From: Planctomycetota bacterium
GTDB taxonomy: Bacteria; Planctomycetota; UBA1135; GCA-002686595
Direction: 5' to 3'
DNA: 64,000 nt
NCBI GenBank assembly: GCA_016712565.1
Contig: JADJQU010000033.1
Location: forward strand, 1 to 64,000
The position numbers and the translations under genes are program-made. Below the pieces are notes generated by a model. The model made no database searches. It was not told where the DNA came from and saw only the letters and a program-made list of their open reading frames with translations. Positions 34,058-43,958 of this stretch are shown piece by piece. How positions within the stretch are numbered: position 1 is the stretch's first letter; each line of letters opens with the position of its first letter.

Positions 34058-35014
34058 CTAGCGCCGCATCCGGTCGGTCGCGCTGACGAGCTCGTGCAGG
34101 TTGCCCGGTTCGAGCGCCGCGTGGCCGGCGTCGGGCACGATGCGCAGCTCGGCCTCGGGCCAGGCGCGGTGCAGGGCCCAGGCGCTTTCCGCCGGGCAGA
34201 CCACGTCGTAGCGGCCCTGGACGATCACGCCGGGGATGTGACGGATCTTCTTCACATCGCGCAGCAGCTGGTCATCGTGCTTGAAGAAGCCTCGGTGGAC
34301 GAAGTAGTGGCACTCGATGCGCGCGAAGGCGATGGCGAAATCGTCGGCGCCGGTGCGCGCGACCATGTCCGCGTCGTGATAGAGCGTGCTGGTCGAGCCC
34401 TCCCAGATGCTCCAGGCCTTCGCCGCCGCGAGCCGCACCGCTTGGCTCTTGCTGGTGAGCCGCTTGTAGTACGCGCGCACCATGTCCTTGCGCTCGGCCT
34501 TGGGGATCGGCGCCAGGTAGTGCTCCCACGCATCGGGGAAGAGGTGGTTCGCGCCGTCCTGGTAGAACCAGTCGATCTCGCGCTTGCGCAGCAGGAAGAT
34601 GCCGCGCAACACGAGTCCGGTGACACGCTTGGGGTGCTTCTCCGCGTACGCAAGCGCGAGCGTCGAGCCCCAGGATCCGCCGAACACCTGCCAGCGCTCG
34701 ATGCCGAGCTTCGCGCGGATGGCCTCCATGTCGGCGACCAGGTGCCAGGTCGTGTTGTTCGTCAGGTCCGCGTGGGGCGTGCTCTTGCCGCAGCCGCGCT
34801 GGTCGAACAGCACGATGCGGTAGTGCTTCGGGTCGAAGAAGCGCCGGTACTTGGGATTCACGCCCCCGCCGGGCCCGCCGTGGACGAACACCACGGGCTC
34901 GCCCCTGGGATTGCCGCACTGCTCGTAATAGAGGACGTGCGGGTGATCGACGGCCAGCGTGCCCTTGTCGTAGGGTTCGATGGCGGGGTAGAGCGTGCGC
35001 AGCTTCTTGGTCAT
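34058..35014 (-). CDS. pip: Proline iminopeptidase
   Basis: The product has 318 residues, an alpha/beta hydrolase that releases N-terminal proline from peptides. Key parts are the oxyanion loop VVFVHGGPGGGVNPKYRRFF, FDQRGCGKSTPHAD, the nucleophile Ser in VFGGSWGSTLALAYAEKHP, the Asp in VQGRYDVVCPAESAW and the His in IVPDAGHAALEPG. The cap shows REIDWFYQDGANHLFPDAWE, typical of family S33. Cytoplasmic: no signal peptide. It converges with the secreted protein gene; only 34 bp separate the stops. Confidence 0.95.
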   Translation of the reverse strand: MTKKLRTLYPAIEPYDKGTLAVDHPHVLYYEQCGNPRGEPVVFVHGGPGGGVNPKYRRFFDPKHYRIVLFDQRGCGKSTPHADLTNNTTWHLVADMEAIRAKLGIERWQVFGGSWGSTLALAYAEKHPKRVTGLVLRGIFLLRKREIDWFYQDGANHLFPDAWEHYLAPIPKAERKDMVRAYYKRLTSKSQAVRLAAAKAWSIWEGSTSTLYHDADMVARTGADDFAIAFARIECHYFVHRGFFKHDDQLLRDVKKIRHIPGVIVQGRYDVVCPAESAWALHRAWPEAELRIVPDAGHAALEPGNLHELVSATDRMRR

Positions 35015-35239
35015 GGTGGGCCTTCCGCGGTGGGGGGGAGTCGGCCAGCGTAGGATGCCTGTGCGGGGGGCGCGCCTCAAGCCGCGTGTGGTGCCCGTTC
35101 CGGCCGACGCGAAGATCTGTCCGAGCCGAGGTGCTGCCCGGCAGCAGGGCCCCCGAGACGGGATGACCGAGCGCGGACTTGCCGCGGCGACGTCGAGTCG
35201 ACCCAATGGGAGGCCGGGGGGGCCAGGAGGAGGACTTGC

Positions 35240-35638
35240 ATGAACGACTTCGAACAACGCGTGCGCGACCTGATGGCTGCGAGGAACAAGGTCGAGGCGA
35301 TTCGCCTCGTGCGCGAGGCCACCGGGCTCGGGCTCGCGGAGGCCAAGGCCGCGCTGGAGCAGTGGGAGAGCGGCGGGCCGCTGCCCAGGCCGAAGTCGGG
35401 CACGGCGGCGCCCGGCGGGGTCGCGATCTCGGATCTGCCGCCCGAGGTCACGGCGCTGGCGCGCCAGGGCAAGACCATCGAGGCCATCAAGCTGCTGCGC
35501 GAACAGCGCTCCCTGGGGCTCAAGGAAGCGAAGGATCTGGTGGACCAGGTCCCCCTCGACCCCGGCGCGAAGCGCTCGGGGTGCGCGGCGCTCGTGCTGG
35601 CGGCCGTGGGCCTCGGCGGCGCGCTGCTCTATTCCTGA
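35240..35638 (+). CDS. Membrane-anchored protein with two ribosomal L7/L12 C-terminal-like motifs
   Basis: The product has 132 residues. The L7/L12 C-terminal signature, normally K-x-x-x-I-K-x-V-R-E-x-T-x-L-G-L-x-E-A-K, occurs twice: KVEAIRLVREATGLGLAEAK (residues 17-36) and KTIEAIKLLREQRSLGLKEA (about 77-96). A hydrophobic C-terminal segment follows (CAALVLAAVGLGGALLY). A strong AGGAGG-type ribosome site sits at 35225-35233. Proteins of this class occur in bacteria as unknown membrane proteins; a ribosome-stalk function is not implied. It lies opposite the divergent pip gene. Confidence 0.82.
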   Translation: MNDFEQRVRDLMAARNKVEAIRLVREATGLGLAEAKAALEQWESGGPLPRPKSGTAAPGGVAISDLPPEVTALARQGKTIEAIKLLREQRSLGLKEAKDLVDQVPLDPGAKRSGCAALVLAAVGLGGALLYS

Positions 35639-35671
35639 GCGACGCGCCGGCCGAGGCGGCCGTCGACAGGC

Positions 35672-38008
35672 TCAGGGTCCGACGCGCATGGCCGCCAGGC
35701 GCTGCGCGCGCTCGGCGGCGAACTTCTTGATGCCCGCTTCCAGACTCGCGGGGTCGATGTGGGCCTCCTGCTTGAGCTCCTCGACGTTGCCGCCCGTGCG
35801 CCAGCGGTCGTCCCAGTCGCTCGACATCGCGTAGCGCTCCGAGACCTTGGAAGCGATCCAATCGTGCATCAGGCGGCGAGCGCCGTTGGTGATCACCGTC
35901 GAATCGGCCCAGTCCTCGGCGGAGACCACGCCGTCCTGGTAGGCCCGCGGCTGCATCCGGAACAGCTCCCAGGAACCGGCCTGGACCAGCTTGACGTTGG
36001 GCATTCCGCCCGCCGCGAACTTGGGCAGCAACGCGTAGACCGACTCCGTGGTGCTGGTGCCCTGGACGAAAATCGTGCCCTCCTTGGGCTTTTTCGGATC
36101 GTGGGCGCGCATCACATAGGCGCCCTTCGCGGCGTCCAGGTGCGACGGGATGCCCAGGGCGGCGCGGTCGGGCACCTTCACGTTGGGACGCGTCAAGTGC
36201 AGGGCGACGATCGGCACGTCACTCGACAGGGCGGCGGCGAGCATCGGCGCCACCTCGTTGTGCTCCCACGGGTGCAGGTTGATCACGTGGCCGTCCGGGA
36301 AGAGCTGCGTCACGCCCGGCGCGAAGATCCCGAAGTGGGTGCGGCTGTCCTCGGCGGTCTCGGGGCCTGAGTGGCCGACGACCCAGATCACCTTGCCCAC
36401 CTTCAGCGGGCAGTCCTGTGCGAGCTGCGAGAACAGGCGCATGAGCCCGTACTTCAAGTACGAGAACGACCCGTACGTCGACGTGCCGGTCCAGTAGCCC
36501 AGGAACTCGCGCTCCGGATGGGCCGACATGTTCACGGTGGCGATGCCCACCGCCAGACCCGAGTTGGTGAACTCGGTGATCTGCTGGGGGAGCAGGGCGC
36601 CGCCCGGGTTCTTCGTGCGCTCGTACCAGCCAAAGCCCTTGCTGGTCCCGAAGTCCTTGGCGAAGCCCGCGATGCCGGTGGATTCGGCGAGGTCTGCGCT
36701 GTTGGCCAAGAGCAGCGGCCGGCCCATGCGTTCCCTGGCCACGCTGTTGAGCCAGGCGCCGAAGGTCACGAAGGCGTTCTTGTTCGCCACCGACGTGCCG
36801 GGCGTGGCGAACAGGGTCTCCGGCAGCTTGTCGAGCGCGAGCCAGCTCCGGTCCTCGGCCAGATTCTTCTTCGAGTCGAGCGTGAAGGAGGGGATCGAGG
36901 TCGGCACGCTGTCGCCGATCTCCACCAGCGTGTCGGCCAGGTACTCCACGAGCTCCGGATCGGAGTCGAAAACGCTGAACACCGTCTCGAACCAGGCCTT
37001 GGTTTGTTCGCGGCAGGCGCTCTCGCCCGGATCGGTCACGTCGCCGAAACCGGCGAACTTCACGCCGTACTTCTTCTGGAAGTCCTCGCGGCTCTTCCAG
37101 AACAGATCGGAGTTGCGCTTGTGCGCGGAGCCGTGGGACGCCGCGTCGTACTTGTAGTAGCCGCGGCCCTTGCGGGTCTTGACCCACACGCAGCCCGGCC
37201 GACCGGCGGGGTTCCGGTCGTGGACGATGGCCAGCAGGGCCTTGGTGATCTCGGCGTAGTCCTCGCCTTGCTCCGTGCCCGCCACGCGCCAGCCGTAGGG
37301 CTCGAACCACTCGCGCGGCGAGCCGTGAACCACCTCCGAGTTGGCGAAGGTGTCGATGCCGTGGTCGTTCCAGTCCACCAGGTAGATCAGGTTGGCGAGC
37401 CCCAGTCCCCAGGCCGAGTTCTTGACCTCGTGGTGGGCGCCGGCGGTGAGTCCGCCCTCGCCCTCGATGGCGAAGACCTTGACCTCCGAGGCCCCCGCGT
37501 GGTGCAGGGCCATGGCCTCGCCCAGGGCCGCCGGTGCGCCGTGACCCGAGGGCCCGGTGTTGAACTTGAAGAACAGGGTCTTGCCCTCCATCTCGGCATG
37601 GCCGGGCAGGCCCTTGTTGTGGCGCAGCCAGAGCAGGTCTTCCCAATGCAGGGCCCGTTCCTCGGCGTTGGGGACCAGATAGCGGGCCTCGCCGGTCTGG
37701 CGATGGCGGCGTCGCAGGGCCTCGTTGTAGACCGCCAGCATGGCGTAGATCAGGGGGTTGCAGTGGCCCGCCACGAGCACGGCGCGGTCGCCGAAGGCCC
37801 GTTCCGGCCGCCGCACGTCCCAGCGCATGCCCGCCCCCAGGGTGCTCGCCACCATCAGAGGCACCTTGGACCGCGAACCCCCGGGGTGGCCCGACTGGCG
37901 CAGATTGAGCATCAGGTCGATGCACTGGTCGATCAGGTCGCCGATCTTCTGCCACTGGTGGAAGTGGCGGGAGAGGGTCTCGTAGGAGGGGCGCGAGAGA
38001 GTCTTCAT
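35672..38008 (-). CDS. tkt: Transketolase
   Basis: The product has 778 residues, longer than common transketolases (about 660). The N-terminal thiamine-diphosphate half has QSGHPGGSRSKVPLMV, GDRAVLVAGHCNPLIYAML, NTGPSGHGAPAALGEAMAL and FAIEGEGGLTAGAHHEVKN, with LIYLVDWNDHGID in place of the usual GD-x-N(N). The pyrimidine half shows NSADLAESTGIAGFAKDFGT and the C-terminal domain follows. It moves two-carbon units between sugar phosphates in the pentose and Calvin-type pathways. The extra length and the WND variant mark a divergent subgroup. It is divergent from the GGDEF gene, with a 200-bp region between. Confidence 0.92.
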   Translation of the reverse strand: MKTLSRPSYETLSRHFHQWQKIGDLIDQCIDLMLNLRQSGHPGGSRSKVPLMVASTLGAGMRWDVRRPERAFGDRAVLVAGHCNPLIYAMLAVYNEALRRRHRQTGEARYLVPNAEERALHWEDLLWLRHNKGLPGHAEMEGKTLFFKFNTGPSGHGAPAALGEAMALHHAGASEVKVFAIEGEGGLTAGAHHEVKNSAWGLGLANLIYLVDWNDHGIDTFANSEVVHGSPREWFEPYGWRVAGTEQGEDYAEITKALLAIVHDRNPAGRPGCVWVKTRKGRGYYKYDAASHGSAHKRNSDLFWKSREDFQKKYGVKFAGFGDVTDPGESACREQTKAWFETVFSVFDSDPELVEYLADTLVEIGDSVPTSIPSFTLDSKKNLAEDRSWLALDKLPETLFATPGTSVANKNAFVTFGAWLNSVARERMGRPLLLANSADLAESTGIAGFAKDFGTSKGFGWYERTKNPGGALLPQQITEFTNSGLAVGIATVNMSAHPEREFLGYWTGTSTYGSFSYLKYGLMRLFSQLAQDCPLKVGKVIWVVGHSGPETAEDSRTHFGIFAPGVTQLFPDGHVINLHPWEHNEVAPMLAAALSSDVPIVALHLTRPNVKVPDRAALGIPSHLDAAKGAYVMRAHDPKKPKEGTIFVQGTSTTESVYALLPKFAAGGMPNVKLVQAGSWELFRMQPRAYQDGVVSAEDWADSTVITNGARRLMHDWIASKVSERYAMSSDWDDRWRTGGNVEELKQEAHIDPASLEAGIKKFAAERAQRLAAMRVGP

Positions 38009-38207
38009 GGGTGTTGGGTCGCCGGCGAGCGAAGCCCACAATATAACTCGAAGGCAAGGGGGCGCGCAGGGCGGTGGGTCACCTGGCGGCGCGGGGGTCT
38101 GTCCGGCGGCGGTCCCGGTTGGGGCGGCTGTGGGCGGGACGTCCGCGGCGCGGGTCGGAGTGGACTCCGCGGGCGAGCAGGACCAGGCGACAAGGGGGAG
38201 GCGATCG

Positions 38208-39566
38208 ATGGCAAGCACACCGCATTCCGCGTCAAGCGATCAGGCCCACGAAGCGCGGGGCCGGGCGCCGGTGGGGGATTCTCGCCTCTCCGTCCAGGGA
38301 CCCGCCGCCCCTCTGGTGGAGGAGCAGCGCTCGCGCCGCAAGGTGCTGGTCTGCATCGCTCTCTTGGTGGCGCTGACCGCCCTGGTGGACGCCAACTTCG
38401 AGTTCGTGGCCTTCGGCGGCTTCTATGCCATCCCGATCCTGATCAGCCTCTGGCTCAAGAGCTTCCGCGCCACTCTGGCGCTGACCGTGGGCTGCTGCCT
38501 CTTGACGATCGCCGAGGTGGTGCTGTTCGCCGTGCGCGACGGCCGGCCCGAATCGGCGCTCCCGATGCAGCAGATGGTGGGGAACCACGCCGTCGAGTTG
38601 GCGAGCCTCGTGGTGGTGTGCCTGATCGGCTACTGGCGCCTGCGCGACGAACGCGACCTGGAGGAGAGCCGCGAGACGACGGCGACGACGCTGTCGTCGA
38701 TCGCCGAGGGCGTGATCACGCTGGATGCGGCGGGACGCATCACCTACATGAATCCCATGGCCGAGGAGCTGCTCGGCCGGGCGCGCGGCGACGGTCTGGG
38801 CGCGCCGGTGGGGGACGTGCTCATGCTCGCCGACGAGAAGCCGACCCGCGCCACGATCGAGGACCTGCCGAAGGCGGAGCGCTCACCGCGCGTCACGCGC
38901 GCGTCGCTTGCCCCCGCGGGGCGGCAACCCCTGCGGATCGAACTCGCGCGCACGGACCTGCGCAGCGCGAAGGGCGTTCGGCGCGGCGAGGTGATCGTGT
39001 TCCGCGACGTCACGGAGCGCGAACGGCGCGAGCGCGACATGCGCACGCTCGCCTATCGTGACACGCTCACCCACCTTCCCAACCGGCTGTCGCTGCACGA
39101 GCTCCTGTCCCTGGAACTGGCCCACGCCCGGCGCAATCGGGGGTTTCTGGCCGTGCTCTTCGTGGATCTCGACGGCTTCAAGCAGGTGAACGACCGGTTC
39201 GGCCATGCGGCGGGCGACGAGCTCCTGCGCGCCACGGCCGCGCGCCTGCGGGCCTCGCTGCGGGAAACGGACACGGTGGCGCGCCTGGGGGGCGACGAAT
39301 TCGCGGTGGTGCTGCCCGGCGCCCAGGACGCGCGCGACGTGGAGCAGGTGGTGGGCAAGCTGTTCGCGGCCCTGGCCGAGCCCGTGCCCTTCGAGGGAAA
39401 CACCCTGCGCATCCAGGCGAGCATCGGCATGGCGCTCTACCCCGAGGACGGCACCGAGGCCGACACGCTGCTGCGCCGCGCCGACCAGGCCATGTATCGC
39501 GCCAAACAGGAGGGCGGCGGGAGGCTGTGCGCCGCCACCGAGGCGGGCCAGGATTCCCTGCGCTGA
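38208..39566 (+). CDS. Membrane diguanylate cyclase with PAS domain
   Basis: The product has 452 residues. The start at 38208 follows a good ribosome site (AAGGGGGAGG). Three or four membrane helices at residues about 47-145 are followed by a PAS-like domain (SIAEGVITLDAAGRITYMNP) and the GGDEF domain: LTHLPNRLSLHELLSLELAH, VLFVDLDGFKQVNDRFGHAA, VARLGGDEFAVVLPGA and QASIGMALYPEDGTEADTLL. The GGDEF signature is intact, so it probably makes c-di-GMP. No RxxD inhibitory site was checked with certainty. There is no EAL domain. Membrane sensing of an unknown signal. Confidence 0.92.
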   Translation: MASTPHSASSDQAHEARGRAPVGDSRLSVQGPAAPLVEEQRSRRKVLVCIALLVALTALVDANFEFVAFGGFYAIPILISLWLKSFRATLALTVGCCLLTIAEVVLFAVRDGRPESALPMQQMVGNHAVELASLVVVCLIGYWRLRDERDLEESRETTATTLSSIAEGVITLDAAGRITYMNPMAEELLGRARGDGLGAPVGDVLMLADEKPTRATIEDLPKAERSPRVTRASLAPAGRQPLRIELARTDLRSAKGVRRGEVIVFRDVTERERRERDMRTLAYRDTLTHLPNRLSLHELLSLELAHARRNRGFLAVLFVDLDGFKQVNDRFGHAAGDELLRATAARLRASLRETDTVARLGGDEFAVVLPGAQDARDVEQVVGKLFAALAEPVPFEGNTLRIQASIGMALYPEDGTEADTLLRRADQAMYRAKQEGGGRLCAATEAGQDSLR

Positions 39567-39681
39567 AGGCACGCCCGTGGGCCCGCTCCGGGAATGGGGC
39601 CGGCGCGCGACGCGCGGTCCAGGGCCCCGAACGGGGGATCGGCGCCCGCAGGATCCCTGACCGGCCGCGGAGCCGCGATCC

Positions 39682-40797
39682 TCAGCGCGGGCCGACGCGA
39701 AAGCCGACGCCGCCGGGGCAGGGCCAGGTCGTGAGCCGCCAACCCTCGAGCGACAGTTGCTGGGGCGTTCCCGTGGGGCCCGAGGCGCAGCGGAAAGCGC
39801 GCCAGGAGGCCAGTTGCCGGTTCTGTCCGGGTTCGACGATGGGCACTTCGCGGGCGGGGCCGACGGGTGCCGAGATCTCGCGGGGAGGCGAGGCAAGGTG
39901 CTGCTTCAAGGACACCCGATCCCCCTGGGAGAGGACGCGAGCGAAGAGCCCCGAGCGAACGAGCCCGTCGCGCCGCAGGCCCGCCACGTCCACCAGCAGA
40001 CTCTCGCTTACGCCGATGCCGCGGACTTCGCCGGAGGCGAGGTCCACCTCGAGGCAGCCGTCCTCGCCCACGCCCAGTCCCAGTCGCGTGCCGCTGGCCT
40101 CCAGGGCCGCGACCAGCCGACCGACCCGATCGCGCTCGAAGAAGTGGGAATCGGTCATCGCCCAGGGCAGGAAACCCATGCCGGGGCCCATCTGGGGCCC
40201 CAACACGGGAGCTTCGGCCGCCGGCTCGCCCGACGCCGGCTGGGGGGGGATGCCGAGGGCGCTCGCGCTCCCGCCTCCCAGGAGCATCACGCCTCCCATC
40301 ATCGCGTCGCCCGCGCTGCAGCCGGCGATCACGCCGCCGCGGGCCAGGAGGCGCGACATCGCCATCCACTCGGGGCTGTCCCGTCCCTCGGGGCGGTAGC
40401 GCGCCGTGATGCGCGCCTGGTCGCCTCCCGTGAACAGGATGGCGGTCGCCCGGTCGATCGCGGCGACGGTCTCCGCGGTGGAAGTCGCGCGCCGGATCGC
40501 CCCCACGGTCGCCCCGGGGGCCCAGACCCGCAGGGCCTCGGTCTTGTCGACGACTTCGTCCTCTTCAGTGCCCGTGGCCGCGGTCGCGATCAGGATGTTC
40601 GCCGGTCCTCCTCGTCCCGCCAGTTCCACGAAGCGCTCGTAGATGGGCCGGCTGTCGTCGTCGAGCCCGCCTCCGACGATCAAAAGCGTTCCGGCAGGCG
40701 CCCTGTCGCCGGACTTCAGGGTGGAAGCGCAGGCGCCCGGCAGAAGCAAGGCGAGGCCCAGGAGCAGGAAGTGGAGCGCGCGTCGTGAGGGCATCAT
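39682..40797 (-). CDS. Cyanophycinase-like serine peptidase (S51) lipoprotein
   Basis: The product has 371 residues. The signal ends in LLLGLALLLPGAC (lipobox). The catalytic domain shows LLIVGGGLDDDSRPIYERF, AILFTGGDQARITARYR, and the Ser nucleophile in RGGVIAGCSAGDAMMGGVML. PWAMTDSHFFERDRVGRLV supplies the downstream His region. Cyanophycinases release beta-Asp-Arg dipeptides from cyanophycin; related lipoproteins of unknown substrate are common in many phyla. The C-terminal ~90 residues are an extra domain (SLKQHLASP onward). The start was chosen at the first of two adjacent ATGs (40797 and 40794). Confidence 0.88.
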   Translation of the reverse strand: MMPSRRALHFLLLGLALLLPGACASTLKSGDRAPAGTLLIVGGGLDDDSRPIYERFVELAGRGGPANILIATAATGTEEDEVVDKTEALRVWAPGATVGAIRRATSTAETVAAIDRATAILFTGGDQARITARYRPEGRDSPEWMAMSRLLARGGVIAGCSAGDAMMGGVMLLGGGSASALGIPPQPASGEPAAEAPVLGPQMGPGMGFLPWAMTDSHFFERDRVGRLVAALEASGTRLGLGVGEDGCLEVDLASGEVRGIGVSESLLVDVAGLRRDGLVRSGLFARVLSQGDRVSLKQHLASPPREISAPVGPAREVPIVEPGQNRQLASWRAFRCASGPTGTPQQLSLEGWRLTTWPCPGGVGFRVGPR

Positions 40798-40881
40798 GGC
40801 GCGGGAGCGTACGGGATTCCGGTCCCGCATGCCTGAAGCGACTGCGCAGCCCGGGATTCCCACGGGCCGGTTGCCGGCCCG

Positions 40882-42730
40882 CTACTGCTCCCGAACCAGC
40901 GTCAGGACCAGTTCTACGGATTCTTCCGTGGAGAGGTTGACGTCTTGGTCAGGCAGCGTCTCGTAGCCGCGAGGGGTTGGGATCGCGACGTGATAGAGGC
41001 CGGCCTTCTCGAGGGAGCAGGTGAGCACACCCGATCCCAGGAACGCCGGGATCACCTGCCGTTGGGCCTAATCTGCGCTCGAACATCGCCGTGGTGCAGT
41101 CCACAGGACGGCCGCCTTCCCGCAGGGTGATCGTGAAGCGCCGGGCACGCTTCAATGGACGCCAGGTCAGTCTCGGGTCCCGGGAGACCGGGCAAGCCTG
41201 GGGACGGCCGGGGCCGGAGAGGGCGGCGGGCCTTGGGTCGGCAATCGAGCCATGACCCCCTGAGGTGTCGTTCCCGAGGAATTCAAATGTGACGTAAGGT
41301 CTATGGAGCACGAGGCCCGTCGACGCATCGACCGCCGTGACCGCCAGGCGACAGCTGGGCGGGAGTGTCAGCGTGACTTCCTGCGGCTCGGTGGCCGTCA
41401 CGGCGGCGTGGATGCCAAGGCGGGCTTCCTCGACGAAGAATTGATGTCGCGCCACCCGCAAGCGGATTGGCTTCGAGGCAAGGACCCCAGGCGCTCTCCG
41501 CCGGTCGCCGGCGACGCGCCGGTGGCGGGGGTTCTGGGCAGGCCCAGGTCCGTGACGTAGACGTTCAACCGCTCGAGGTCCCAGGACTCGTCCATTCGCA
41601 CCACGACGACGACCGACGCGAACCTGTCGGGTGGAGCCTCGGGGATGACAAGCGCGACCGTCGATGTCTCGCCGGCGCGGATCGTGAACGGGGCCGAGGC
41701 CAGGACCTTTCCCGCGTCCACTGGCCCAGACTCCAGTCGCGCCTCGTACTCGCCCACGGGCAGCCCGACCACAGGGTCTGTGGCCTCGCGCACGCCACCA
41801 GCCCGGTCGACGAGGGGGCGGGCCGTCCGCCGAGCCTGCGCAGGCGCAGTGAGGGGCGGGGCCGGGGTCCCCGCTCCATTGGACGGCCAAGCACCCCCCC
41901 GGCTCGAGCTTCAAGAAGAGGTCGCCGCCCGCAGCGCGGTCGACGACGATCCCGCGCCAGGCGTGCCGCGGCGTGCGGGCGAAAAACCGCACGCCCTGGC
42001 CTCCGTGGTCGAGGAGGTACTTGGCTCGGAGAGTGATCGGGCTCGCCAGAGAACTCGGGGTGCAGGGCAATGTGTCCCTCCGTTCGGAGGGGATCGACAC
42101 GTCGGCGCTCCACAGTTCCGCCATGCTGAGCATGATCACCGAATCGAGTTCCGCACCAAAATCCGCGTCGACCACGTGCAGAACGGTGTCCGCGACCCAG
42201 CGCGCGCGCAGCTCCTTGGGCTTCCCCGGTTCCAGCAATGGAGTGCGGTCGCCTTCGAAGATCGCCGACCGACCGCCGAGCGAAACGCTCACCACTCGGC
42301 AACCGCGCGGAGGCAGCGAAGCCGCGTCCCAGCGACCTTCGACCACGGGGAGCTCCAAACGCGCAGAATCAACAAAGAGTTCGTTCTCCGACGGCGCGGG
42401 TCGCAACCGCAGTCGTCCCGACTCACTCGCATGGGGAACACCGTGTTCGTCGAGGACCACGATGGTCCCCTCGACCGCGACAGTCGACGGGCCAACTTCG
42501 GGCAAGACGACGTCCACAACCGACCGGGACTCGCTCGAGCCAACCGATTCTGGCGCGGCCAAGGTCGCTGCACGGCCGGCGGGGGTTTCGACAGAGGGGG
42601 CGGCGGGTTCATCGGACCGGCCAGACGCCGACCCGCTCCCCTGTGACCCGCGCAAGATGAACAGGGCGAGGCACACCAGGGCCCCGGCACTCAGGATCGC
42701 GAGGCGGGGGGCGGCGCGTCGCTGGCCCAC
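40882..42730 (-). pseudogene. Membrane-anchored protein with beta-sandwich-like repeats, frameshifted three times
   Basis: The frame from 42730 encodes a membrane anchor (LAILSAGALVCLALFIL) and about 280 residues of beta-rich text (VEGTIVVLDEHGVPHASESG; LELPVVEGRWDAASLPPRG). The reading must change at about 41870 (DPVVGLPVGEYEARLESGPV, DRFASVVVVVRMDESWD), return at about 41487 (VLASKPIRLRVARHQFFVEE, EVTLTLPPSCRLAVTAVDAS), and change again near 41075 (GSGVLTCSLEKAGLYHVAIP, VNLSTEESVELVLTLV) to TAG 40882. The first two breaks lie in or beside G/C runs. The strands resemble carboxypeptidase-regulatory or prealbumin-like domains. Its start is 3 bp after the neighbouring gene's stop. Confidence 0.6.
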
Positions 42731-42733
42731 GGC

Positions 42734-43912
42734 TCATTCCTCCCAGAAGCGCGCCAGGGCGTCGAGGCCGGTTTGGGTGTTGCCGCCGCGGCCGCGCATG
42801 CCGCGCAGGAACTCGGTCAGGGCCGGGCGCTCGTCTTCGTCCGTGAGTTCGATCTCGCCCAGGACGGGCACCACCTTGCGCCACAGGTCGCGCCAGGTGC
42901 GCCGCGACAGGCGCATTTCGCCGGCCGAGAGCAGGGCGTTGAGGCCCAGGGCGAGTCGCACCTCGTGATCCTGCTCCTTGGGCACCGCCGCGATCAGCGC
43001 GTCGACGGCCTTCTGGCTGCGCAGCTTCCACATGCCCTTGGCGGCCGCCAGCCGCACCCCTGGAGACTCGTCCTTCAGGCGCCCGAGCCAGTCCGCGATC
43101 GTCGCGTTGGAAATGCTCGCGGCCAGGCGCCGCTTGGCCTCCGGCACCGGGCCGTTGGCCTTGGCTCCCGCCTCGAAGCGCGAAAGCCACTCCCGCGGCG
43201 TGGCCCCCGGCAGTTCGCGCGCCAGGTCGAAGACCAGGGCCCAGCCGACGAAATGCACCAGCAGGTTGTCGCGGGCGGAGTAGTCCTCGGTCGCCCGGAG
43301 CGAGAGCAGATTCGAGAGCTCCGCGTCGCTGATGGGTTCGTCGCGCAGCACGCGCGCGGGCCAGCAAGCGAGGCCGTCGACGACCCATTCGCCGTCGTAG
43401 CAGGCGCCGTCGCCCCAGTAGGAAGCGAGACCCTCCTCGAACCACAGGGGCACCCGCAGGCCCGACTCGGCGAGCCGCGCGTGCACCAGCTCGTGCACCA
43501 CCGTGCCCACCTCGGTCGTGCCCAGGAACACTCCGCTGGTGGAGAACAAGGCCGGGCCGCCGGTCACGTGGTAGGCGCGCACGCGGGCCGTGCCGATGCC
43601 GGGGACATCCTCGATGCGCTCGCTGCCTTCGCTCGGCAGGCGCGGCGAGTCACCGGGGTCCCGCTCGTCGCTCCAGGCGTGGATCTTGACCTTTGACTGG
43701 AACGGGCCCAGGCGCAGCTCCACGGCTCTGAAGGCAGGTTCCAGGGCCCGTTCCAGCTTGGCGGAGTCCACGTTGTCGCCGGGCCTGCCGTAGAGCGTCC
43801 AACGCTCGTGGGTCTCCAGCCGCTGCCAGCTGGAACAACCGCTGGCGAACAGGCCGAGCCCCCAAAGCAGCGCCGACAGGGCCAGAATCCGCGACAGCCG
43901 TGCCATGGGCAC
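42734..43912 (-). CDS. Lipoprotein peptidase of gluzincin type with HEAT-like C-terminus
   Basis: The product has 392 residues, or 390 if started at the second ATG (43906). The lipobox is LGLFASGC. The zinc motif is GTVVHELVHARLAESGLRV (HELVH), and the following helix PLWFEEGLASYWGDG provides the third Glu ligand, as in DUF1570/peptidase-MA-like gluzincins. From about residue 285 helical repeats read IADWLGRLKDESPGVRLAAA, KGMWKLRSQKAVDALIAAV and VRLALGLNALLSAGEMRL, which are HEAT-like. It is likely anchored in the envelope. The Kor operon ends 46 bp upstream in the same direction, and the next gene starts 3 bp downstream. Confidence 0.85.
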   Translation of the reverse strand: MPMARLSRILALSALLWGLGLFASGCSSWQRLETHERWTLYGRPGDNVDSAKLERALEPAFRAVELRLGPFQSKVKIHAWSDERDPGDSPRLPSEGSERIEDVPGIGTARVRAYHVTGGPALFSTSGVFLGTTEVGTVVHELVHARLAESGLRVPLWFEEGLASYWGDGACYDGEWVVDGLACWPARVLRDEPISDAELSNLLSLRATEDYSARDNLLVHFVGWALVFDLARELPGATPREWLSRFEAGAKANGPVPEAKRRLAASISNATIADWLGRLKDESPGVRLAAAKGMWKLRSQKAVDALIAAVPKEQDHEVRLALGLNALLSAGEMRLSRRTWRDLWRKVVPVLGEIELTDEDERPALTEFLRGMRGRGGNTQTGLDALARFWEE

Positions 43913-43958
43913 GATCCTACACCGTTCCGGCCCCGCGGCGGGGAGTGGGGCGCGACTC

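Noticed and set aside
36371..39061. 896-codon plus-strand frame over the transketolase gene
   Set aside because: The minus strand encodes a full transketolase; the plus reading is its shadow and runs into the true GGDEF gene in a different frame.
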